Origin: JALZKA01 sp963734015
Lineage (GTDB): Bacteria; Actinomycetota; Thermoleophilia; Solirubrobacterales; 70-9
Direction: 5' to 3'
DNA length: 64,000 nucleotides
Assembly: GCA_963734015.1 (NCBI GenBank)
Contig: CAVTFG010000019.1
Span: forward strand, 196,344 to 260,343
Shown here: piece by piece, positions 58,784-64,000 of the stretch
Numbering within the stretch: the stretch's first letter is position 1
Layout of the letters: each line of letters opens with the position of its first letter
Made by a program: the position numbers and the translations under genes
Notes under the pieces: model-generated
The model's database searches: none
What the model was told of the DNA's origin: nothing
The model's input: only the letters and a program-made list of their open reading frames with translations

Positions 58784-59479
58784 ATGCGCGTGTTGATCGT
58801 CGAGGACGAGCCCTTGATGGCCGAAGCCATCCGCGATGGCCTACGCACGGAAGCCATCGCGGCAGACATCGCAGGTGACGGCGACACCGCACTGGAGCTG
58901 CTGAGCGTCAACGCCTACGACATCGCCGTCCTCGACCGCGACATCCCAGGGCCCTCAGGTGACGAGATCGCCAAGCACATCGTCGCCTCCGGCAGCGGCA
59001 TGCCGATCCTCATGCTCACCGCTGCCGACCGTCTCGACGACAAGACCACTGGGTTCGAGCTCGGCGCTGACGACTACCTCACGAAGCCGTTCGAACTGCA
59101 AGAGCTCGTGCTCAGGCTCAGGGCGCTCGACCGCAGACGCGCCCACCACAGGCCACCCGTGCGAGAGATCGCAGGCCTGCGGCTCGATCCGTTTCGCCGC
59201 GAGGTCTACCGCGACGGCCGCTACGTCCCGCTGACCCGCAAGCAGTTCGCAGTGCTCGAGGTCCTCGTGGAAGCCGAAGGCGGTGTCGTCAGCGCCGAGG
59301 AGCTCCTAGGGCGAGCCTGGGATGGGAACGCAGACCCATTCACCAACGCCGTGCGCATCACGGTCTCGGCCCTGCGCAAACGCCTGGGCGAACCCTGGAT
59401 CATCGCCACAGTACCCGGCGCCGGGTACCGCATCGACACTCAAGGGGACGGCGTGCCCGAGGGAGGAGACCGTGGATAG
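58784..59479 (+). CDS. OmpR-family response regulator
   Basis: 231 residues. Receiver domain: MRVLIVEDEPLMAEAI (acidic pair), phosphoacceptor in IAVLDRDIPGPSGDE, LTAADRLDDKTTGFELGADD and the Lys of YLTKPFELQEL. C-terminal winged helix: LTRKQFAVLEVLVEAEGGVV and TVSALRKRLGEP followed by WIIATVPGAGYRID. Activates or represses in response to the adjacent kinase; likely targets are the divergent VanY-ABC operon. The stop overlaps the kinase start. Confidence 0.95.
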   Translation: MRVLIVEDEPLMAEAIRDGLRTEAIAADIAGDGDTALELLSVNAYDIAVLDRDIPGPSGDEIAKHIVASGSGMPILMLTAADRLDDKTTGFELGADDYLTKPFELQELVLRLRALDRRRAHHRPPVREIAGLRLDPFRREVYRDGRYVPLTRKQFAVLEVLVEAEGGVVSAEELLGRAWDGNADPFTNAVRITVSALRKRLGEPWIIATVPGAGYRIDTQGDGVPEGGDRG

Positions 59480-60566
59480 GGAGCCTGGGTTGAGCGTTCG
59501 CCTCAAGCTCACCCTCAGCTACGCCGGGTTCCTCATGGTCGCGGGCGCCGTGCTGCTCGCGGCCGTGTGGGTATTCATGCTGCGCGACCTGCCCGAGGTG
59601 TACATCGGCCCCCGCGGGCAGGACGTGGGCCAGTACGCCCTCGTGCGTGACTTCGCCCCGGCGGCGGCCGCAGTGATGGCGTTCCTACTGGTCTTCGGTC
59701 TCGTGGGGGGGTGGATTCTCGCCGGCCGCATGCTCGCCCCGCTGACTCGCATTACGGGCGCCACACGCATGGCCGGGAACGGGTCGCTGTCTCACCGGAT
59801 CCAGTTGGAAGGCCGCAATGACGAGTTCCGCGAACTCGCCGACAGCTTCGATGCCATGCTCTCAAGACTCGAGGCACAGGTCGCCGAACAGCAGAGGTTC
59901 GCGGCCAATGCGTCCCACGAGTTGCGCACCCCGCTGGCAGTCACGCAGACACTTCTCGACGTGGCCCGCAACGATCCGAACCGCGACAACGGCGAGCTCG
60001 TCGACCGCCTCCACGCCGTCAATGCTCGAGCGATCGACCTCACCGAAGCACTGCTCCTGCTCAGCCGCGCCGACCGGCGGTCCTTCGCCCGAGAGCACGT
60101 CGACCTGTCACTCATCGCGGAAGAAGCCACCGAAACGCTCCTCCCCCTCGCAGAGGAACGCGGCCTCACCATCGAGACCTCCTCCGGCGACGTGACCCCC
60201 ACCATCGCCTCACACGCGCTCCTGCTGCAGATGACCACGAACCTCGTGCACAACGCGATCGTCCACAACTTGCCCGAACAGGGCACCGTGTGGGTCACGA
60301 CCAGCGTTCACCCCAAGGCGGTGGTGCTCACGGTCGAGAACACCGGCGAGAAGCTCACCCCACAGTTGGTTTCCACGCTTGGCGAGCCGTTTCTTCGCGC
60401 CACCAAGCGCATACGCACCGACCACGCAGGTGTCGGCCTCGGCCTGGCGATCGTCAAGAGCATCACCCAAGCACACGACGGAACCCTCACCCTCACCCCC
60501 CGGGCCGATGGCGGGCTCCGTGTCACGGTGCAACTACCCGCCGCGCCACCGCACACCGGCAGATGA
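59472..60566 (+). CDS. HAMP-containing sensor histidine kinase
   Basis: 364 residues from GTG 59472 with GGGAGGAG upstream, overlapping the regulator by 8 bp. Membrane helix 1 (LSYAGFLMVAGAVLLAAVWV), a short outside loop (YIGPRGQDVGQYALV, about 30 residues), helix 2 (AVMAFLLVFGLVGGWILAGR), HAMP, HisKA H-box FAANASHELRTPLAVTQ, N-box NLVHNAIVHN, G-box HAGVGLGLAIVKS. The small external loop suggests sensing within the membrane or through a partner, as in BceS/VanS-like kinases. Confidence 0.93.
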   Translation: MDREPGLSVRLKLTLSYAGFLMVAGAVLLAAVWVFMLRDLPEVYIGPRGQDVGQYALVRDFAPAAAAVMAFLLVFGLVGGWILAGRMLAPLTRITGATRMAGNGSLSHRIQLEGRNDEFRELADSFDAMLSRLEAQVAEQQRFAANASHELRTPLAVTQTLLDVARNDPNRDNGELVDRLHAVNARAIDLTEALLLLSRADRRSFAREHVDLSLIAEEATETLLPLAEERGLTIETSSGDVTPTIASHALLLQMTTNLVHNAIVHNLPEQGTVWVTTSVHPKAVVLTVENTGEKLTPQLVSTLGEPFLRATKRIRTDHAGVGLGLAIVKSITQAHDGTLTLTPRADGGLRVTVQLPAAPPHTGR

Positions 60567-60587
60567 CGATCGGGGAGTTGCCGACTT

Positions 60588-60605
60588 CGCTTTGCATGGA
60601 AAGCG
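60588..60605 (+). repeat. palindromic repeat, copy A
   Basis: CGCTTTGCATGGAAAGCG: 6-bp perfect arms around GCATGG, followed by GAACTT. It lies 21 bp after the histidine kinase stop. Two more copies occur at 61068-61085 and 62622-62639. Confidence 0.75.
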
Positions 60606-60653
60606 GAACTTTCGGAGCGGCCCACGTGAGCCAAGCGAGATACTGCGTGCACG

Positions 60654-61057
60654 GTGTCACAGGCAAACGTTGAGGTTGTGCGTGAGAGCTTCGCCGCCTT
60701 CAACCGCGGTGATCTCGACGAAGCCCTCCAGTGGATGCACCCCGAAATCGAATGGCAGACCCACCAGGCTTTTCCCGACGCCGGGACGTACCGCGGCCGC
60801 CACGAGGTCCGGGAGTTCTGGCAGAACTGGCGGGACGCGTTTCGGGGCTTCCAGTTGCACTTGGAGGAGTGCGTGCCGGCAGGCAAGCGCCACGTCCTCG
60901 CCACCTTCCGAGTGAGTGGGCAGGGAGCCGGGAGCGGCGTCGGGGTGGCTCCCCCGCGGTCTTTCAGCTCGGCGAGATCCAGGACGGGCAGGTGATTTGG
61001 GTTGGGATGTTTGCTACCGATCGTGATGCCCTCGACACTGCCGGCCTACGGGAGTAG
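60654..61057 (+). CDS. SnoaL/NTF2-like protein (one frameshift)
   Basis: SnoaL-like fold: MSQANVEVVRESFAAFNRGD then LDEALQWMHPEIEWQT, GRHEVREFWQNWRDAF and FQLHLEECVPAGKRHVL, continuing VFQLGEIQDGQVIWVGMFAT after the break. Small ligand-binding or isomerase-like cytoplasmic proteins of varied role. The frame breaks in a C5 run near 60951-60955: one more C makes V-A-P-P-A-V-F-Q-L-G and an exact 135 codons. GTG 60654 start without a clear RBS. Confidence 0.75.
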
Positions 61058-61067
61058 CTCGGAGTAT

Positions 61068-61085
61068 CACTTCGCATGGGAAGCG
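61068..61085 (+). repeat. palindromic repeat, copy B
   Basis: CACTTCGCATGGGAAGCG followed by CAACTT; 15 of 18 positions match copy A. The inner pair changed T-A to C-G together, keeping the stem. Between the convergent ends of the SnoaL-like gene and the P-loop kinase gene. Confidence 0.75.
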
Positions 61086-61095
61086 CAACTTCTCG

Positions 61096-61557
61096 TCATG
61101 GACTCAGCTCCGCGACTCGTCGAAGCAGATCGTCCGCGATCCTTGCCGGCGATTCGGTGGTCACCAGGACCAGGTCGGCCGAGCGCCGCAACAGCGGCTC
61201 GATCTCGGCGAGATCAGCCCGTACCTGCGAGAGCTCCCGCTCGTCCCGGCCGTATGAATTGTTCGTTCGCTTCTGAAGCCGGTCGACTAGGACCGGCTCG
61301 GGAGCGGTCAGCAATACGCGATAGTCGAACGGAAGTTCTGCCTGCTCCTCAGAGCAGCCGGCAAAGAACAAGAGCTGATCGCCCGATCGGTTGAGCAGCT
61401 CGGCTACCTGCGCGGCGCGCCAGCCCCAGCGACCGTCCCGCCGCGGTTCGGAAAACCCATCGTCGTCGGCGTCGTACGCGATGTATCCCCGCTTCCGCAG
61501 CTCAAGCACCAGCGCGGACTTGCCCGTGCCCGACATGCCCGTGATCAAGACATGCAT
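61096..61557 (-). CDS. P-loop kinase-like (AAA-type) protein, paralog 1
   Basis: 153 residues. MHVLITGMSGTGKSALVLEL (Walker A GMSGTGKSA), ADDDGFSEPRRDGRWGWR, LLFFAGCSEEQAELPFDYRV then LLTAPEPVLVDRLQKRTNN, and ELSQVRADLAEIEPLLRRSA. The fold resembles adenylate/shikimate-kinase-like P-loop kinases with a LID-like RLQKRTNNSYGR region. Substrate unknown. A close paralog lies inverted at 62113. ATG 61557 chosen as the residue directly before the first strand; ATG 61578 would add seven residues. Confidence 0.8.
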   Translation of the reverse strand: MHVLITGMSGTGKSALVLELRKRGYIAYDADDDGFSEPRRDGRWGWRAAQVAELLNRSGDQLLFFAGCSEEQAELPFDYRVLLTAPEPVLVDRLQKRTNNSYGRDERELSQVRADLAEIEPLLRRSADLVLVTTESPARIADDLLRRVAELSP

Positions 61558-61939
61558 GCCGAGAGCATTCCAGTCCACCTAGGAAATAGCCGCTTCGGGT
61601 CGCCACGCGCTCACTGCTCATCAGTGTCCTTTACTGGGGCTGGGGATCAGGGGAGGCGGGGTCCCGTCGGCGTCATACGGGAGCCCCGAGCTCGCTGCTC
61701 GGTCATCGCGTTTCGTTGGCCAATTGAGCGCAGTGCATCGCGTCTCTACGACCGTGAGAGCCGCAGTTCTGGGGAAGCCGGGGCTGCCCGGCGACTTTCT
61801 CCCCGTAGGGGAAGGGCGAGCAAATCGCATCGGACCCCCTTGACACGGAGGGGGCGCGGGGCGAGAACCGGCGCATGCGGGTTGCCTAGCGGTTAGGTTG
61901 CCCGCTGGTCCCCGCTGGCCATTGAGCAGCGGGAGCACG

Positions 61940-61972
61940 AGGCCCCGTTTCTCCTGGGGGGAAGCGGGGCCT
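61940..61972. terminator. long hairpin, terminator-like
   Basis: AGGCCCCGTTTCTCC / GGGGAAGCGGGGCCT around a 3-nt loop TGG, 15 pairs including two G-T wobbles. No gene ends just before it on either strand, so it may terminate an unannotated transcript from the upstream 300 bp. Confidence 0.55.
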
Positions 61973-62100
61973 TCGTCGTTCTCTCGCGTCCGCACCGACT
62001 GAAGTTATGCGCCTTTCGTCCAAAGCGACTGGGGGCCCATCGCCAGTCTGGCTCGTTCGTCTGCGTACGACGACGACAATTGCTGGGTGGCGAGTGGGCG

Positions 62101-62106
62101 TAATCT
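62101..62106 (+). promoter_or_regulatory. leaderless -10 box of P-loop kinase paralog 2
   Basis: TAATCT followed by 6 nt and the GTG at 62113. Confidence 0.45.
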
Positions 62107-62112
62107 GTCGCG

Positions 62113-62727
62113 GTGCGTGTATTGCTGACTGGAATGTCGGGCACCGGCAAGTCGGCTTTGGTCGGGGAACTCAGGAGGCGGGGATACCCGGCGCATGACG
62201 CCGACGAGGATGGCTTCACTGAGCCGAGAGCGGACGGCCGGTGGGGCTGGCGCGAGGACGTGGTCGCCAAGCTGCTCAGGGAGTCGACTGATCCAGTGTT
62301 GTTCTTCGCCGGCTGCTCGGAGGAGCAGGCAGGTCTGCCATTCGATTTCCGGGTGCTGCTCACGGCCCCGACGTCGGTTCTCGTCGAGCGCTTGCGCACG
62401 CGCACCAACAACCAATACGGCCGTACCGACACCGAACTGTCCCAGGTACTTGCCGACTTGGCCGAGGTCGAGCCGCTCCTGCGCCAGTCGGCTGATCTGG
62501 TCTTGACGACGACGACACCTCCGGCCGAGGTTGCCGACGAGCTTCTTCGAAACCTTCCGAACAGGAATCGGCCTAACCTCGAGGCCGTCCCGTGGCCTGC
62601 TCCCGGCGCCCCGCAGATAGTCGCTTTCCATGCGAAGCGAATATCTCGGGGAGCGGAATGGGGACGCGGGACGCATAGGACGATGCGTTGGGTACCAAAG
62701 TGGTACCGCCCGCAGCACGCGCGGTGA
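62113..62727 (+). CDS. P-loop kinase-like (AAA-type) protein, paralog 2
   Basis: 204 residues. Residues 1-150 follow paralog 1 closely: MRVLLTGMSGTGKSALVGEL, ADEDGFTEPRADGRWGWRED, LFFAGCSEEQAGLPFDFRVL, RLRTRTNNQYGR, ELSQVLADLAEVEPLLRQSA. Homology ends near ADELLRN; the remaining 50 residues (NRPNLEAVPWPAPGAPQ... HAR) have no counterpart and run through a copy of the palindromic repeat, so the true stop may have been lost or a small frameshift may have occurred. GTG start at leaderless spacing from TAATCT. Confidence 0.78.
   Translation: MRVLLTGMSGTGKSALVGELRRRGYPAHDADEDGFTEPRADGRWGWREDVVAKLLRESTDPVLFFAGCSEEQAGLPFDFRVLLTAPTSVLVERLRTRTNNQYGRTDTELSQVLADLAEVEPLLRQSADLVLTTTTPPAEVADELLRNLPNRNRPNLEAVPWPAPGAPQIVAFHAKRISRGAEWGRGTHRTMRWVPKWYRPQHAR
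62622..62639 (-). repeat. palindromic repeat, copy C
   Basis: Minus-strand reading CGCTTCGCATGGAAAGCG, one mismatch from copy A. It lies just beyond the end of homology of P-loop paralog 2, in the same orientation relative to that gene as copy B is to paralog 1. Confidence 0.75.
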
Positions 62728-62815
62728 ACCGCTCCTATGGCCTCCACCTGAGGGCCGAGCCTGTACTCCGCCTCAGGGGGATGCCGAGTGCGGCACCGAG
62801 CAGTACCGTCGACAC

Positions 62816-63984
62816 GTGTACGACGGTTCCGTTCCGGAGTCGCGTGAGGGCGACCAGGCGCGCGCGCTGTTCCCGGCGTTCGCGCTCGTGGTCGCCGTAG
62901 TAGCCGCTGTCACCGACCCTACTCTACCGCGGACCTGCTGCTTGCCGTACCCGTCGTGGGCGCCTTCGCGGTGTGGGCCTATGTTCCCGCCGCGCCGATG
63001 CAGGCAGATCGGTCTCGCGGTGCTCATCCCGGTCGTCGTCGCGCAGCGTTCGGGAGAGCTCGAGCCGCTCATGTTCGAGGTCTCTCTGCTCGGCTACGTC
63101 GGTCGGGCGGTGGGCCCCGTCGCGGGTGGAGGCCGTCGCGCTGGGCGTGCTCGCCCTGACCGCGCCGGTGGCCGCGAGCCTGATCCAGAATCCGTCCGAG
63201 CTCGCTGTGGGCATCTGGGCCCTGGGCATCGCGTTCCCCTGGGTGATCGGCCGCTTCGCCGCGCGCCAGAGGCTGCTGGCAGCCCGACTCCAGGCCACCG
63301 AGCGAGAGCTTGCCGAGCAGGCGTTGCTGGGCGAGCGGCGTCGGATCGCTCGCGATGTCCACGACTTCGTGGGCCACGGGTTGGCCGCCGTCATGCTTCA
63401 GATCACCAGGCGCCCCACCACGTGCTCCGCCGTGACCCGGCGGCCGCGGATCGAGGCGCTGCGATCGGCCGAGGACGTGGGTCGGCGCAGCATGCGGGAG
63501 CTCCGCCGCACGGTTGCGCTGCTTCGGAGCGATGACGAGGCGGTGGCGGCGTCGCCGCTCCCGTCCGCAGAGGAGATCTCAACACTGGTCGAGGATGCGC
63601 GCGTCGGAGGCCTCGAAGTCCAGCTGCGGACCCGGGGTGATCTGTCCCGGGTCACGCCGAGCGTTGGCGTCGCGCTCTACAGGATCACCCAGGAGGCGCT
63701 GGCGAACGCGGCACGGCACCAGCACCGCATGCGCTGACCGCTCTCAGGGTCGAGGTCGGCGACGGGCGGGCGAGTCTGATCGCTGAGACGACGAGCGACT
63801 CGGTCCCCGACGCGGCAGGGGAGCGGACCGACCTCGGTACGGCCTACTCGGGATGCGGGAGCGGGCGACCGCGCTCGGCGGCGAGTTCGCCGCTGGGCCG
63901 ACGGCAACGGGCTGGCGGGTGAGCTGTCAGCTTCCGTTGGAGGCTGACGGCGAGGCACGGGCCGGGCCGGTGCACACAGCATGA
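62816..63984 (+). pseudogene. NarL-type sensor histidine kinase, many frameshifts
   Basis: Pieces in changing frames form one kinase: membrane segments (ALFPAFALVVAVVAAVTDP; LLLAVPVVGAFAVWAYVP; IGLAVLIPVVVAQRSG; RVEAVALGVLALTAPVAASL), then the HisKA_3 box RRRIARDVHDFVGHGLAAVM, RSMRELRRTVALL, and an ATPase end GLLGMRERATALGGEFAAGP closing at TGA 63984. At least seven frame changes (near 62935, 63003, 63120, 63410, 63460, 63720 and 63840) occur, far denser than elsewhere. The protein sequence between them is well conserved. Either low-quality sequence or a recent pseudogene. Start uncertain; GTG 62816 fits the first segment. Confidence 0.75.
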
Positions 63985-64000
63985 TCAGGGTCGCACTGGT
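63981..64000 (+). CDS. start of a response regulator gene (cut by window edge)
   Basis: ATG at 63981 overlaps the kinase TGA (ATGA) and reads MIRVAL, the usual opening of a NarL/LuxR-type receiver domain. Only six complete codons are visible, so the call rests on position behind a NarL-type kinase. Confidence 0.55.

Larger units (their letters stand above)
61558..62112. other. 555-bp region without a gene
   Basis: Between the two divergent P-loop kinase paralogs. The frames here show no family resemblance. It contains a dyad around TTGACA at 61836-61853 (CCCCCT...AGGGGG), a direct repeat GGTTGCC (twice near 61878-61901) and a strong hairpin at 61940-61972. It may hold a small RNA, but nothing more can be supported. 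Confidence 0.55.

Noticed and set aside
54022..60600. Integrative element at tRNA-Arg
   Set aside because: No integrase, no excisionase and no duplicated tRNA 3' end within the window.
61880..61972. T-box or tRNA-like element (TAGCGGTTAG followed by a terminator-like hairpin)
   Set aside because: No cloverleaf or T-box core could be folded, and no amino-acid gene follows.
61621..61995. 124-codon minus-strand frame between the kinase paralogs
   Set aside because: Pro/Arg-rich, no motif, and it runs through a strong hairpin; no start signal.

Overview
The window is a stretch of a very GC-rich (roughly 70% by eye) actinobacterial chromosome. Stand-alone propionyl-CoA-type carboxyltransferase, a B12-type mutase large subunit, an acyl-CoA carboxylase epsilon-like protein, a dodecin-like protein and many GTG starts fit Actinomycetota, and the gene set resembles Thermoleophilia/Solirubrobacterales. 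That placement is an inference from gene style, not from a marker gene. No rRNA, phage, CRISPR array or transposase was seen. Three tRNA genes are present: Ser-TGA, Ser-GCT and Arg-ACG.

Layout. 1-6.1 kb: ferredoxin-type nitrite/sulfite reductase (cut by the left edge), dodecin-like protein, AccE-like protein, ornithine-cyclodeaminase family enzyme, a secreted RTX-like repeat protein and an ECF sigma/anti-sigma pair. 6.1-15.2 kb: DHFR-like reductase, carboxyltransferase, a degenerate HD-GYP protein beside a GGDEF protein, a large secreted galactose-oxidase-like protein with RTX repeats, and the mutase large subunit with a 105-bp carboxyltransferase remnant next to it. 15.2-24.4 kb: ATP-grasp ligase, two GT4 glycosyltransferases and a UDP-glucuronate-decarboxylase-like enzyme, then arsR-arsM facing arsC, a GH26-like secreted protein and an MFS transporter. 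24.4-36.7 kb: aldonolactone-oxidase-like flavoprotein, homoserine dehydrogenase, a DUF445 protein, a D-threonine-aldolase-like enzyme, sugar nucleotidyltransferase + PIG-L deacetylase, an L,D-transpeptidase, small membrane proteins, a holin-like/phosphodiesterase fusion and an MBL hydrolase.

36.7-48.2 kb is the metabolic core. zwf is divergent from a tightly overlapping operon gnd-pgl-tkt-tal-pgi-HAD phosphatase-GH15 glucoamylase/trehalase-ROK glucokinase. Together these release glucose from alpha-glucans or trehalose, phosphorylate it, and feed the oxidative and non-oxidative pentose phosphate pathway. 48.2-52.3 kb carries a circularly permuted ATP-grasp, a class-I glutamine-amidotransferase-type gamma-glutamyl hydrolase and an M3 oligopeptidase: a possible peptide or gamma-glutamyl-amide make-and-break module.

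54.4-60.6 kb is an envelope-stress-like cassette: MacB-type permease, ATPase, adaptor with a peptidoglycan-binding domain, a duplicated Cys-motif lipoprotein and VanY, divergent from an OmpR/HK pair. 60.6-64 kb has a SnoaL-like gene, two inverted paralogous P-loop kinases, a short palindromic repeat present three times, and a heavily frameshifted NarL-type histidine kinase whose response regulator runs off the right edge.

Two window-wide themes stand out. First, eight recognisable genes (plus the last kinase) are each broken by one or two single-base indels, mostly in mononucleotide runs, and every one is restored to an exact multiple of three by removing or adding that base. This looks more like consensus error than decay. 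Second, at least ten start codons are preceded by TAnnnT only 6-8 nt upstream, the signature of leaderless transcription. Coordinates of frameshifted genes are given as the full span of the repaired gene.
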